64,000 bases of DNA from assembly GCF_026191725.2 (NCBI RefSeq), contig NZ_CP120863.1, forward strand, positions 2,274,001 to 2,338,000, written 5' to 3'. Positions 16,233 through 25,511 of this stretch are shown here, piece after piece. Each line of letters opens with the position of its first letter. The stretch's first letter is position 1. Source of the stretch: Roseibium porphyridii. Its GTDB lineage: Bacteria > Pseudomonadota > Alphaproteobacteria > Rhizobiales > Stappiaceae. The position numbers and the translations under genes were made by a program. The notes beneath the pieces were generated by a model that made no database searches, had not been told where the DNA came from, and saw only the letters and a program-made list of their open reading frames with translations.

Positions 16233-16502
16233 TTACGGGCAAGCCACGCGGTACGGATTACCGTAACGGTCATAGGCAACGCAGTTTTTCGGTGTAGTGG
16301 CAGATCCGACAATCGCACCGCCGGCACCACCGATGGCTGCACCTACAAGCGCGCCGCCGACATCACCAGTGGCCGCAGCACCGATGGCGGCACCTGTTGC
16401 CGCGCCAAGGCCGCCGCCGACGAGAGCGCGGTCGCGCTGGCTATCAGACTGGCATCCGGCCAGCGCAAGGCCGACTGCGGCGAGCAGTACAAGCTTCTTC
16501 AT
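16233..16502 (-). CDS. Glycine-zipper lipoprotein, copy 1 of a tandem trio
   Basis: A protein of 89 residues. It has the signal peptide MKKLVLLAAVGLALAGC with lipobox ALAGC, a SDSQRDRALVGGGLGAATGA block, a zipper segment and the tail TTPKNCVAYDRYGNPYRVACP with the two shared Cys. GGAGACGAATTCC precedes the ATG. It is first in transcription order of three tandem paralogues and lies 257 bases from pgi, so the trio probably has its own promoter. Confidence 0.83.
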   Translation of the reverse strand: MKKLVLLAAVGLALAGCQSDSQRDRALVGGGLGAATGAAIGAAATGDVGGALVGAAIGGAGGAIVGSATTPKNCVAYDRYGNPYRVACP

Positions 16503-16759
16503 GGAATTCGTCTCCTTTCCGGCCGCACGTGACGGCGTGTCAATTCATTAAAAGTCTGACCGAAGGTAAGCTGCTTTGCCGCTCGGGGCAATCGTTCATT
16601 CTTCCAAGCGAATTGCAGCCACCGGGATATCTGATCAGAGTTCTTCAACGATGTGAACCAGATAGCGCCGTTAGGGCGAAAGTATGGCGTTGGCACGCGT
16701 TCCAGCGCACCTGCTGCCATAAACGTTAAAGTGTTGCTTTTTGACCGCCCGAAAGCCGT

Positions 16760-18382
16760 TCAGCTCTTCAGCGCTGCCAACAGTCCTTTTGTGGAGGCAT
16801 CCTTGCTGTCCGCACTTGCATCGCCCTTGACCATCGGCAACAGCGCGGTTGCGAGTTCCTTGCCGAGCTCAACGCCCCACTGATCGAAGGAGTTGATGTC
16901 CCAGATAACGCCTTCGACAAACACCCGATGCTCATAAAGCGCAATCAGGCGGCCGAGTGCAAAGGGGGTCAGGCTGTCATAAACCAGTGTGATTGACGGA
17001 CGGTTTCCCGGAAAGACCTTATGAGGTGCCAGGCGTTCGACTTCGTCATCGGCCTGGCCGGAGGCCTTCAACAGAGCCTTTGCCTCTTCCAGCGTTCTGC
17101 CCAGCATCAAGGCCTCTGACTGGGCAAGGCAATTGGCAACAAGCAGGTCGTGATGGTGCTTCAGATCGTCTTCATGCCCGTTGGCCGCGATCAGAAACTC
17201 ACATGGGATCACCGTCGTGCCCTGGTGAAGCAGCTGGTAGAACGCATGCTGGCCGTTCGTTCCAGGCTCGCCCCAGGCAAGAGGACCTGTTTCCCGGGTA
17301 ACGGGTGTACCGTCCAGTTTGACGCTCTTGCCGTTGGATTCCATATCCAGCTGCTGCAGATAGGCCGGCAGCCTCGACAGGCGTTGGTCATAAGGCAGGA
17401 CAGCCCGTGCGCTGTGTCCGAGAACATCCCGGTTCCAGACGCCGATCAGGGCCATCAGAACAGGCAGGTTGTTTGCAAGTTCGGCTTCCTGGAAATGCTT
17501 GTCCATGGCATGGGCACCTTCCAGAAAGTCCGAAAAGGCGTCGGGACCAATGGCAATCATCAAGGGCAAACCGATGGCTGACCAGACGGAGTAGCGGCCG
17601 CCCACCCAATCCCAGAATCCAAAGACGCGGGACTGATCGATGCCGAATGCGGCAACCTTGTCGAGCGCGGTTGAAACCGCTGCGAAGTGGCTGCCGACCG
17701 CATCTTCGCCGAGTGTGTCGGAGATCCATTTGCGCGCGGTCTGCGCGTTGGTCATGGTTTCAATGGTGGTGAAAGTCTTGGAGGCGACAATGACGAGCGT
17801 TGTCGCTGGATCCAGTTTTGCCAGCGTGTCGGCGATGTGCGCTCCATCCACATTGGACACATAGTGAAGTTCAGGTCCGTCGTGATATGGCGCAAGCGCC
17901 AGCGTGGTCATGACAGGTCCGAGGTCCGAGCCGCCAATGCCGATATTGACGACATCGGTAAAGGGCGCGCCCGTGGAGGACGTCAGTTCTGCCGATCGAA
18001 CCGCTTCGGAAAAGTCCGCCATGGCGTCGAGCACCGCACGCACATCCGGCATCACGTCTTTGCCGTCCACGATCACTGGATCGTCCGACCTGTTGCGCAA
18101 GGCCGTGTGCAGCACAGCCCGATTTTCCGTGCCGTTGATTTTTTCACCGGAGAACATTGCTGCGCGGCGACCTTCAACATCGGCTGCTTTTGCGAGGTCG
18201 ACAAGCTGAGCCAAAGCATCGGCGTCGATGATCGACTTGGAATAATCCAGAAGAAGATCATCGGTTTTCGCTGAAAACGCGGTGAAGCGTGCGGGGTCGT
18301 TCGCGAACAGATCCCGAAGCGTGGTGTCTTTCAGTTTCTCGGCATGTTGGCTGAGTGAAACGAATTGGGCTTCGAGTGCCAT
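16760..18382 (-). CDS. pgi: Glucose-6-phosphate isomerase
   Basis: A protein of 540 residues, the usual bacterial length. It interconverts fructose-6-P and glucose-6-P in the cytoplasm, here probably feeding fructose-derived F6P into the Entner-Doudoroff genes next door. Both family signatures are present: [14 protein letters not shown] (about 265-280) and the long C-terminal one from [15 protein letters not shown] to [10 protein letters not shown]. The catalytic Glu is in MESNGK and the His in [23 protein letters not shown] precedes the ATG. A TTAAATCGGTTTAA dyad overlaps the ribosome-binding region, so the regulator may act at the 5' end of the transcript unit. Confidence 0.97.
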   Translation of the reverse strand: MALEAQFVSLSQHAEKLKDTTLRDLFANDPARFTAFSAKTDDLLLDYSKSIIDADALAQLVDLAKAADVEGRRAAMFSGEKINGTENRAVLHTALRNRSDDPVIVDGKDVMPDVRAVLDAMADFSEAVRSAELTSSTGAPFTDVVNIGIGGSDLGPVMTTLALAPYHDGPELHYVSNVDGAHIADTLAKLDPATTLVIVASKTFTTIETMTNAQTARKWISDTLGEDAVGSHFAAVSTALDKVAAFGIDQSRVFGFWDWVGGRYSVWSAIGLPLMIAIGPDAFSDFLEGAHAMDKHFQEAELANNLPVLMALIGVWNRDVLGHSARAVLPYDQRLSRLPAYLQQLDMESNGKSVKLDGTPVTRETGPLAWGEPGTNGQHAFYQLLHQGTTVIPCEFLIAANGHEDDLKHHHDLLVANCLAQSEALMLGRTLEEAKALLKASGQADDEVERLAPHKVFPGNRPSITLVYDSLTPFALGRLIALYEHRVFVEGVIWDINSFDQWGVELGKELATALLPMVKGDASADSKDASTKGLLAALKS

Positions 18383-18392
18383 GAACGTCTCC

Positions 18393-18406
18393 TTAAATCG
18401 GTTTAA
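18393..18406. promoter_or_regulatory. LacI-type operator-like dyad before pgi
   Basis: TTAAATCGGTTTAA differs by one base from the perfect palindrome found before zwf. It lies 11-24 bases upstream of the pgi start, adjacent to the ribosome-binding site. AT arms flanking a central CG are typical of LacI-family operators. Confidence 0.55.
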
Positions 18407-18699
18407 TCACCTGAATTTAACCGTATTTTGGTTTCCGCGCTTCCATTAGCACAGGCTGTTCGGAAGGGGGAGATCAAAATGGAAAATATGCAACTGACGA
18501 CAGTCTCGAGATTTCCCATCCGGTGCTACCACGCCTGCCTCGCGCGCTTGTGACAAGTAAATTGCGTGTTGTGTCAATTACAAATTTTCTCAGGTGTGAC
18601 TACCATTGCAACCTGAAGGGGACGTGATTCTCTGCCCGATCTTGCCGGGCGAGACCCGCTTCTCAATGTTTGGCAACGGGCCAGAGCAAGGTTTGTGGC
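18407..18699. other. Divergent intergenic region, pgi to the PilZ gene
   Basis: About 290 bases of AT-richer spacer must hold both divergent promoters. No open frame, strong hairpin or RNA motif was seen apart from the pgi dyad at its edge. Confidence 0.4.
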
Positions 18700-19326
18700 A
18701 TGACGACGGAAAGCAGCGAGAATACTCTGTTTCACCTCAAGGATCAGCCGGATGCCGAGGAGGAAGTGCTCGTTGTTGACTTCGACAATCTTGCAGTGGT
18801 GAATGCCGTCGTCTCAAACGTCAACGAATGGGGGTGCCGCCTGACGTCTGTCGATGTTCAGGAACTCTACAAGAACATCGGCATTCGGGCCAAGGATGCT
18901 GGCAAGCTGCTCAAGGCGCACGTGACGTCCGTCAAGGGTAACGATGCTGCTGTCGTTTTCGCCAAGCAGGAGAAACTGGGTGCCGACAAGCGCCGTGAAA
19001 AGCGCAACGACGTCAAGATCCCGGTCAAGATCGCTGACCTGGACGGCATCACCGAGATCGAGGGAACCATTGTCGATGCCGGCAAGAACGGGTGCCGTGT
19101 CAAGGCCAAAGGCCTGACGGCACTGCCTGAGGAAGTCCTGCTGACGATGAATAAGTTCGACAGACCGGTGGTTGCCGAATTTGCATGGCGAAACGAGTCC
19201 TCTGCCGGAATGCGCTTGTTGTGGAACAGAACGCTTGAACAAGACGACAGCACAGCAGGTGGCGCATCCGATGATGCCGACATGTCTTCGGAAGACGATC
19301 CCATGCAAACGGCAACCGAATTCTGA
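18700..19326 (+). CDS. PilZ-domain protein, candidate c-di-GMP receptor
   Basis: A protein of 208 residues. A first region (about 20-95) has beta-rich character with a degenerate PilZ look (VNAVVSNVNEWGCRLTSVDV). A second PilZ-like domain starts at the arginine cluster DKRREKRNDVKIPVKI (about 101-116) and continues to IVDAGKNGCRVKAKGL. The canonical receptor pattern is RxxxR followed by (D/N)xSxxG; here the second half reads DAGKNG, so the Ser is replaced. Possible tandem PilZ domains, then an acidic tail. The ATG at 18700 has GCAAGG about 10 bases upstream. c-di-GMP binding is uncertain. Confidence 0.8.
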   Translation: MTTESSENTLFHLKDQPDAEEEVLVVDFDNLAVVNAVVSNVNEWGCRLTSVDVQELYKNIGIRAKDAGKLLKAHVTSVKGNDAAVVFAKQEKLGADKRREKRNDVKIPVKIADLDGITEIEGTIVDAGKNGCRVKAKGLTALPEEVLLTMNKFDRPVVAEFAWRNESSAGMRLLWNRTLEQDDSTAGGASDDADMSSEDDPMQTATEF

Positions 19327-19364
19327 GCTTCCCATAAGCGAAGCCCAGACTATTCATCGGATTT

Positions 19365-20003
19365 CTAGTCGTTCAGACCAGCGGCGGCACGCGCGCGTTC
19401 CTCAATGCCCGACCAGTCTTCCGAGGCGATTGCCTTGGCGTCAGCAATCCAGGATCCACCTACGCACAGAACGTTCGGCAGTTTCAAATAGTCCGGTGCC
19501 TTGTCGAGACTGACGCCTCCCGTCGGGCAGAACTTGGCTGCTGCGAGCGGCGAAGACAGCGATTTCAGATAAGAAGCGCCGCCTGCCTGTTCGGCGGGAA
19601 AGAACTTAAGGCGCTCATAGCCGCGCTCCAGTAGCATCATCACTTCGGATGCAGTGGCTGCACCCGGCAGGAGAGGCACGCTGTGCTGATCAGCTGCATC
19701 CAGCAGTGCATCGGTAGCGCCCGGTGACACGATAAAACGTGCGCCGGCCGAAACGGCAGCATCATATTGCCTGTCGTTCAGAACAGTTCCGGCTCCGACA
19801 ATCGCGCCTTCCACGTGTTCGTTTACGGCGTCGATAGCTTCCAGAGCATGGGGCGTGCGGAGAGTGATCTCGATGGCTGGCAGGCCGCCTCGGACGAGGG
19901 CCTTGGCCATTGGTACGGCCTTTTTCGGATCTTCAACGACCAGCACCGGGATCACCGGAGCAGCGCACATTACACGTTCGATTTTTTCAATGTCCTGGGC
20001 CAT
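19365..20003 (-). CDS. eda: 2-keto-3-deoxy-6-phosphogluconate aldolase
   Basis: A protein of 212 residues. It cleaves KDPG to pyruvate and glyceraldehyde-3-phosphate, the last Entner-Doudoroff step. Class I aldolase features are present: PVLVVEDPKKAVPMAKAL, the Glu motif in GLPAIEITLRTPHALEAI, VGAGTVLND, and the Schiff-base Lys in LKFFPAEQAGG, followed by FCPTGGVS. I chose the ATG at 20003 because GGAGGCGAT lies directly upstream; an in-frame extension to 20147 lacks homology. It is the last gene of the frc-zwf-edd-eda series and is convergent with the PilZ gene. Confidence 0.95.
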   Translation of the reverse strand: MAQDIEKIERVMCAAPVIPVLVVEDPKKAVPMAKALVRGGLPAIEITLRTPHALEAIDAVNEHVEGAIVGAGTVLNDRQYDAAVSAGARFIVSPGATDALLDAADQHSVPLLPGAATASEVMMLLERGYERLKFFPAEQAGGASYLKSLSSPLAAAKFCPTGGVSLDKAPDYLKLPNVLCVGGSWIADAKAIASEDWSGIEERARAAAGLND

Positions 20004-20171
20004 ATCGCCTCCAAAGTCTCTATCTGGTCTCTTTGTCGAACACAGCGAACTGGGCCACACCTTTGGGCGTTTTTGCATCGGTTCTGAGGAACCAAATGTG
20101 TGTCCTTGTTTTTCGCTGCGGTCCGGCCGGCGAGTCATTTTGTCCAAACCGGCTTTTGTATCGATTTTCCC

Positions 20172-21992
20172 TCAAGCGCCAAAGACATGGGCGCCGGTAT
20201 CGGCTGTGCCGACGGCATTGCGAAAGACCGAGAAGAGGTCGCGGCCGACACCGTCCTGGTGTTCGCTCAGATCGGCTGTTGCGAGTGGGCGCGCATTGAA
20301 TTCCGCCTCATCCACCAGAACAGTCAATTCGCCGCTGATCGCATTGATGCAGATCATATCGCCGTCACGAACTTTCGCTATGGGGCCTCCGGCGGCAGCT
20401 TCAGGTGTCACGTGGATTGCGGCCGGTACCTTGCCAGACGCGCCTGACATACGACCATCGGTAATCAGCGCCACCTTGTGACCTCTGTCCTGCAGAATGC
20501 CGAGGCAGGGGGTCAACTTGTGAAGCTCCGGCATGCCGATTGCCTTGGGTCCCTGAAACCGGACAACTGCCGCGACATCGCCGGTCAGCTCCTTGTTGTT
20601 GAAGGCAGTCAGGAAATCGTTCTGGTCGTGAAAGACACGGGCAGGGGCTTCAATGATGTGCCGTTCCTTGGCAACTGCGGAAATCTTGATGACAGCCTTG
20701 CCCATATTCCCGGTGAGCATCTTCAGCCCGCCCGTTGGCTGGAAGGCTTTGGAAACCGGTGCCAGAACGGTTTCATCACCGGATGTTTCGGGCGCTGCTT
20801 CGCGTTGCAGATTGCCTTCCGCGTCGAGCTTGGCCTCAACAGTGTAGCCGGAAAGGTCCGTGCCATAGACGGTCTTCACATCCTGATGCAGATAGCCATC
20901 GCCAAGCAATTCGCGGATCAGGAAGGCGAGGCCACCAGCTGCCTGAAAATGGTTCACATCTGCCTTGCCGTTCGGATAAACGCGCGCCAGCAGCGGAACC
21001 ACATCGGAGAGGTCCGAAATGTCGTCCCATGTCAGGCGGATGCCCGCTGTCGCTGCGATAGCAACCAGATGCATGGTGTGGTTTGTGGAGCCGCCAGTTG
21101 CGTGCAAGCCAATAACGCCATTGACGATTGCCTTTTCGTCGATGACTTCCCCAACCGGTGTGAACTCGTTGCCAAGCGCCGAGATGGCGAGTGCGCGTTT
21201 TGCCGCTTCCTTTGTCAGCGCGTCCCGCAGCGGCGTGCCCGGATTGACGAAGGAAGCCCCTGGCATATGCAGACCCATGATTTCCATCAGCATCTGGTTC
21301 GAATTGGCCGTGCCGTAAAAGGTGCAGGTTCCCGGTGAGTGATAGGCTTTGGACTCGCTTTCCAAAAGCGCATCCCGGCCAACCTTGCCTTCAGCGTAAA
21401 GCTGTCTGACTTTGGCCTTATCATCATTGGATATACCCGTTGTCATGGGTCCTGCCGGAATGAAGACGGTTGGCAGGTGGCCGAACGACAAGGCCGCGAT
21501 TGCCAGGCCGGGGACGATCTTGTCGCAGATCCCCAGAAAAACCGCCGCGTCGAACATCTGGTGCGACAGGCCAACCGCAGCGCCCATGGCAATTACGTCG
21601 CGCGAGAAGAGCGACAATTCCATGCCTTCCTGACCCTGGGTGACACCGTCGCACATGGCAGGAACACCACCTGCGACCTGTGCGACAGCGCCAGCTTCCC
21701 GTGCAGCGTCGCGTATCAGTGCAGGATAGGTCTCATAAGGCTGGTGCGCCGAAAGCATGTCGTTGTAGGACGTGATGATCCCGAGATTTGGCACTACGTC
21801 GCCGGACAGAGCGTTCTTGTCGCTCAGACCGCACGCGGCGAAACCATGTGCGAGGTTGCCACAGGAGAGGCGGGAACGTTGTGGGCCCTGGTCGGCTGCC
21901 TTGCCGATCCGCTCCAGGTATCTTGAACGGCTGTCATGGCTGCGTTTGACGATCCGTTCGGTGACGGCGCCGATGCGGTCTTGGATGGTCAT
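20172..21992 (-). CDS. edd: 6-phosphogluconate dehydratase
   Basis: A protein of 606 residues. It dehydrates 6-phosphogluconate to KDPG using a [4Fe-4S] cluster. IlvD/Edd signatures are present: [20 protein letters not shown], then [20 protein letters not shown] (about 173-192) with a cluster Cys, and [20 protein letters not shown] near the C-terminus. The length matches Edd rather than IlvD. The gene lies 139 bases after zwf, a gap that in rhizobia is usually filled by pgl, and 168 bases before the eda start. Confidence 0.96.
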   Translation of the reverse strand: MTIQDRIGAVTERIVKRSHDSRSRYLERIGKAADQGPQRSRLSCGNLAHGFAACGLSDKNALSGDVVPNLGIITSYNDMLSAHQPYETYPALIRDAAREAGAVAQVAGGVPAMCDGVTQGQEGMELSLFSRDVIAMGAAVGLSHQMFDAAVFLGICDKIVPGLAIAALSFGHLPTVFIPAGPMTTGISNDDKAKVRQLYAEGKVGRDALLESESKAYHSPGTCTFYGTANSNQMLMEIMGLHMPGASFVNPGTPLRDALTKEAAKRALAISALGNEFTPVGEVIDEKAIVNGVIGLHATGGSTNHTMHLVAIAATAGIRLTWDDISDLSDVVPLLARVYPNGKADVNHFQAAGGLAFLIRELLGDGYLHQDVKTVYGTDLSGYTVEAKLDAEGNLQREAAPETSGDETVLAPVSKAFQPTGGLKMLTGNMGKAVIKISAVAKERHIIEAPARVFHDQNDFLTAFNNKELTGDVAAVVRFQGPKAIGMPELHKLTPCLGILQDRGHKVALITDGRMSGASGKVPAAIHVTPEAAAGGPIAKVRDGDMICINAISGELTVLVDEAEFNARPLATADLSEHQDGVGRDLFSVFRNAVGTADTGAHVFGA

Positions 21993-22050
21993 TGCTTTGA
22001 TCCTTTGCTAGCCGACTTGCGGCCTGGCTGTTCTCTTTCCAGCGATTGAG

Positions 22051-22073
22051 GAGGATTGTCTCTGGCAATCCTC
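22051..22073. other. Hairpin in the zwf-edd gap
   Basis: GAGGATTG (22051-22058) and CAATCCTC (22066-22073) are perfect 8-base arms with a 7-base loop. There is no U-tract on the edd-reading strand. It could be an mRNA processing or stability element between zwf and edd. Confidence 0.35.
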
Positions 22074-22131
22074 ACAATTCGCGGTATCTCACAAGGCGTC
22101 TCGGCAGGCAGTTGGCCTGCGCATGTCCGTA

Positions 22132-23607
22132 TTATTCGCTGTCGTCTTCCGACCATGTGCGGCCGTCGCGTTCCACCAGCGCGATGGAGGCTGATGGGCC
22201 CCAAGTCCCGGCCGTATAGCCCTTAGGAGCTTCCTTGGAGGCCGCCCAGGCCGCCAGGATCGGGTCGATCCAGGCCCAAGCGGCGTCGACTTCGTCGCGG
22301 CGCATGAAGAGCGTCTGGTTGCCCCGGATCACATCCATGATCAAACGTTCATAGGCGTCTGGATTGCGCACCTTGAAGGCTTCGGCAAAGCTCATGTCGA
22401 GCGGGACCTGACGCAGGCGCATTCCACCCGGGCCAGGGTCCTTGATCATCACCTGCATCTGCACGCCTTCATCCGGCTGCAGACGAATGATCAGCCGGTT
22501 GGCCGTGATGGTTCCAGCTTCCACGTCAAAGATGGAATGCGGGATCGGCTGAAACTGCACGACAATTTCAGACACGCGCTGAGCCAGCCTCTTGCCGGTG
22601 CGCAAATAGAAGGGAACGCCGGCCCACCGCCAGTTGGCGATTTCCGCCTTCAGCGCCACAAAGGTTTCCGTGCGGCTTTCGTTGTTTCCGAGTTCTTCCA
22701 GATATCCGGGAACTGCACCTCCTGCGGAGGCGCCTGCGCGGTACTGTCCGCGGACTGTCAGTCTATCGGCACTTTGCGCGTCGATTGGGGAAAGCGCTTT
22801 CAGAACCTTCAGTTTCTCGTCACGCACGCTGTCCGCGTTCATGGATTCAGGCGGCTCCATCGCCACCAGACAGAGCAATTGAAGGATGTGGTTCTGGACC
22901 ATATCCCGCAATGCGCCGGCCGTATCGTAGTAGCCGGCACGTCCGCCGGTTCCTAGGGACTCTGCAACCGTGATCTGGACGTGGTCGATATGAGCGGCGT
23001 TCCATAGCGGTTCGAACAGGGCGTTGGCAAAGCGCAGCGCCATCAGGTTTTGAACTGTTTCCTTGCCGAGATAGTGATCGATCCGGAAGATCTGGTCTTC
23101 GGCGAAGACAGCGCCGACAGTGTCGTTGAGCGCTTTTGCCGAAGTGCCGTCCTTGCCGATGGGCTTTTCCATGACCACGCGTGAGTTGCTGTTGACGACG
23201 CCAATCCGCCCGAGGTTCTCTGAAATTGTGCCGAAGAGATCGGGGCCGACCGCGAGATAAAAGGCTCGGATCACTTCAGGGCGTTCTTCGAGAATGGTCT
23301 TGAGATCTTCAAAGCCCTTGGCGGTCGCAATGTCGATCTTCACATAATAGAGACGCGCCAGGAACTGCTTGAGATGTGCGTCGTCCAGGTCTTTGACGTG
23401 TTCCTTGAGTGCTTTTTCGGCATAGTCACGGAAGTCGTCGTGTGTGTAGTCGCGGCGAGCACTGCAGATGATGCGCGCTTTTTCCGGCATCTGGCCGTCA
23501 GCATCGCGATGATAAAGAGCCGGCAACAATTTGCGGTGTGCGAGATCACCGGATGCGCCAAACACGACCAGATCGAAATCTTCAACTTCAATGACGCGTA
23601 CCGCCAT
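22132..23607 (-). CDS. zwf: Glucose-6-phosphate 1-dehydrogenase
   Basis: A protein of 491 residues. It oxidises glucose-6-P to 6-phosphogluconolactone with NADP or NAD. The N-terminal dinucleotide motif is VVFGASGDLAHRKLLPAL and the active-site signature is RIDHYLGKETVQN (about 178-190). The ATG at 23607 has AAGGGA about 8 bases upstream; a TTG at 23613 adds two residues. It follows frcK by about 100 bases, a gap that contains a perfect 14-bp palindrome, so zwf may also be initiated and regulated separately from the frc genes. It opens the Entner-Doudoroff part of the cluster. Confidence 0.97.
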   Translation of the reverse strand: MAVRVIEVEDFDLVVFGASGDLAHRKLLPALYHRDADGQMPEKARIICSARRDYTHDDFRDYAEKALKEHVKDLDDAHLKQFLARLYYVKIDIATAKGFEDLKTILEERPEVIRAFYLAVGPDLFGTISENLGRIGVVNSNSRVVMEKPIGKDGTSAKALNDTVGAVFAEDQIFRIDHYLGKETVQNLMALRFANALFEPLWNAAHIDHVQITVAESLGTGGRAGYYDTAGALRDMVQNHILQLLCLVAMEPPESMNADSVRDEKLKVLKALSPIDAQSADRLTVRGQYRAGASAGGAVPGYLEELGNNESRTETFVALKAEIANWRWAGVPFYLRTGKRLAQRVSEIVVQFQPIPHSIFDVEAGTITANRLIIRLQPDEGVQMQVMIKDPGPGGMRLRQVPLDMSFAEAFKVRNPDAYERLIMDVIRGNQTLFMRRDEVDAAWAWIDPILAAWAASKEAPKGYTAGTWGPSASIALVERDGRTWSEDDSE

Positions 23608-23676
23608 GGACAAATCCCTTCTAAACGGTCGACCGATTAACAGGTAACGGGTTCTCCGGCCGATTTCGGGTGTCTT

Positions 23677-23690
23677 TTAAATCGATTTAA
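23677..23690. promoter_or_regulatory. Perfect 14-bp palindrome before zwf (LacI-type operator)
   Basis: TTAAATCGATTTAA, self-complementary, is centred about 77 bases upstream of the zwf start. Its near twin precedes pgi. The form (AT arms, central CG) is that of LacI-family operators. No LacI gene lies in the window. Confidence 0.65.
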
Positions 23691-23706
23691 TTAACTTGTC
23701 AGCCCC

Positions 23707-24654
23707 TCATTTGAGCGCTGCCCATTCTTTTTCCAGTTCGGCCTTTCTCGGCAGGTTCGCACCGCGCCGCGCGCAGGTAACGGCCGCTGCCTGGACCGCA
23801 AACTCGACAAGTCTTTTTAGCTGGCCTTCATCCAGTGCGGCAAGAGCGGAACGGTTTGTCGCGCCGAGTTCCTTCAAACCTGCCAGAAGCGCTGCCTGGA
23901 AAGTGTCTCCGGCGCCGACCGTGTCTTCCACAGCAACCTTGATGCCGGGCACGGTAAGTTCGATGCCGGGTGCAAAGACCGAAGCACCTTCTCCGCCTTT
24001 CGTGACAATGACGAGCGCAGCGCCAGATCGTAACCAACTGCGAGCTATGTCCTCAATGCTGGTGTCTGGTGTGATCAGCGCAAGATCCTCGTCACTGACT
24101 TTAACAACATCCGTCAACGGCATGAGCGCTTCTGTGTTTTTTCGCCAGAGCGCCATGTCGGCGACGACGGTTGGGCGGATATTCGGGTCGAAGGAGACAA
24201 GCGTCCGGTCTCGCTCGCGTTCGATCAATGCTTTTAGCGCACCTGCTATTGGTTCAACGAGCGCGGTGTAGGAGCCGATGTGCAGGAAAAGCGGTGGCGT
24301 GTCGAAGGCAGGCAGGTCGGCTTTCGTGACCATGCGATCCGCGGCATTGGAGCCGTAGAACGTATATGCCGGAGAACCATGTTCGTCCTTTTGGACCAGA
24401 CTCAATGTTGTCAGGTAGTCCGTTCTGAGGATGTAACGATCCGAAACACCCTCGGTCCGGAACTTTTGAACCAGTCTTTCCCCAAGTGCATCCTTTGAAA
24501 TCCCGCCGAAGAAGGCGGATTCCTCACCTAGGCGCGCCAGGCCCATGGCCACATTGAAAGGGGATCCGCCAATGCGGGCGTCGAAACCGATGCTGTCGTC
24601 GTTGGATGCCTCGCCGAAGAGGTCAAAGAGGGCTTCGCCACAAATCAGAAACAT
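23707..24654 (-). CDS. frcK: PfkB-family fructokinase
   Basis: A protein of 315 residues. It phosphorylates cytoplasmic sugar, by context fructose to fructose-6-phosphate, which Pgi converts to glucose-6-P. PfkB motifs are GGSPFNVAMGLARLG near residues 29-43 and the C-terminal DTVGAGDTFQAALLAGL with the catalytic Asp. The substrate assignment rests on the frcBCAK order described in Sinorhizobium; 2-keto-3-deoxygluconate or ribose kinases share the fold. It lies 83 bases after frcA. Confidence 0.88.
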   Translation of the reverse strand: MFLICGEALFDLFGEASNDDSIGFDARIGGSPFNVAMGLARLGEESAFFGGISKDALGERLVQKFRTEGVSDRYILRTDYLTTLSLVQKDEHGSPAYTFYGSNAADRMVTKADLPAFDTPPLFLHIGSYTALVEPIAGALKALIERERDRTLVSFDPNIRPTVVADMALWRKNTEALMPLTDVVKVSDEDLALITPDTSIEDIARSWLRSGAALVIVTKGGEGASVFAPGIELTVPGIKVAVEDTVGAGDTFQAALLAGLKELGATNRSALAALDEGQLKRLVEFAVQAAAVTCARRGANLPRKAELEKEWAALK

Positions 24655-24737
24655 TCGCTGTCCATATCATTCATTGTTTTCCAACCGGACCGGCCCGGCG
24701 TTGCCGAGAGGGCCCAGTTGAAGCTTCAAGAGGCCGT

Positions 24738-25511
24738 TCAGGCGGCCAGGTTTTCAGGTGGATCCATCGCGCCGGTCATGATGGCAACGGCATCCGACAT
24801 GGAAAAATCAGACGGTTTGATCACACAGGCGCGTCGTCCGAGCCGGTGAATGTGGATCCGGTCGGCAACCTCGAAAACGTGCGGCATGTTGTGGCTGATC
24901 AGGACAATAGGCAGACCGCGCGCCTTCACGTCCTTGATCAGGTCCAGAACACGCCGGCTTTCCTTGACGCCGAGGGCCGCTGTCGGTTCATCCATAATCA
25001 CCACTTTCGAGCCGAAAGCAGCTGCACGGGCAACCGCAACACCCTGGCGCTGTCCACCGGACAAGGTCTCCACAGCCTGATTGATGTTCTGGATCGTCAA
25101 GAGACCCAGCTCGTTCAACTTGTCCCGGGCAATTTCTTCCATACGGGCCCGGTCGAGCTGACGGAGCCACTTGCCGCGAAATCCGGGTTTCCTGAGTTCG
25201 CGTCCCATGAACATATTGTCGGTAATCGACAGAGCAGGCGACATGGCGAGCGTCTGATAGACGGTCTCAATACCAGCCTCTCGGGCGTCTATCGGTGAGT
25301 TGAACTGAACGGTTTTGCCGTCCAGCAGAACGTCGCCTTCATCGGGAAACACCGCCCCACTGAGAGCTTTGATCAAGGTGGACTTGCCAGCGCCGTTGTC
25401 ACCGATGACGGCCAGGATTTCGCCAGGGTAGAGTTCGAAATCGGCATGGTCCATGGCCACCACACGGCCATAGCGTTTGACCAGATTGCGTGCTTGAAGA
25501 ACGGGTTCCAT
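24738..25511 (-). CDS. frcA: Sugar ABC transporter ATP-binding protein
   Basis: A protein of 257 residues, a single nucleotide-binding domain, in contrast to the double-domain ATPases of RbsA-type systems. Walker A is GDNGAGKST, the signature is LSGGQRQGVAVARA and Walker B is VVIMDEPTAALG. The FrcA-type single domain energises high-affinity fructose (also ribose or mannose) import. The ATG at 25511 overlaps the stop of frcC (TGATG), indicating translational coupling. Confidence 0.93.
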   Translation of the reverse strand: MEPVLQARNLVKRYGRVVAMDHADFELYPGEILAVIGDNGAGKSTLIKALSGAVFPDEGDVLLDGKTVQFNSPIDAREAGIETVYQTLAMSPALSITDNMFMGRELRKPGFRGKWLRQLDRARMEEIARDKLNELGLLTIQNINQAVETLSGGQRQGVAVARAAAFGSKVVIMDEPTAALGVKESRRVLDLIKDVKARGLPIVLISHNMPHVFEVADRIHIHRLGRRACVIKPSDFSMSDAVAIMTGAMDPPENLAA

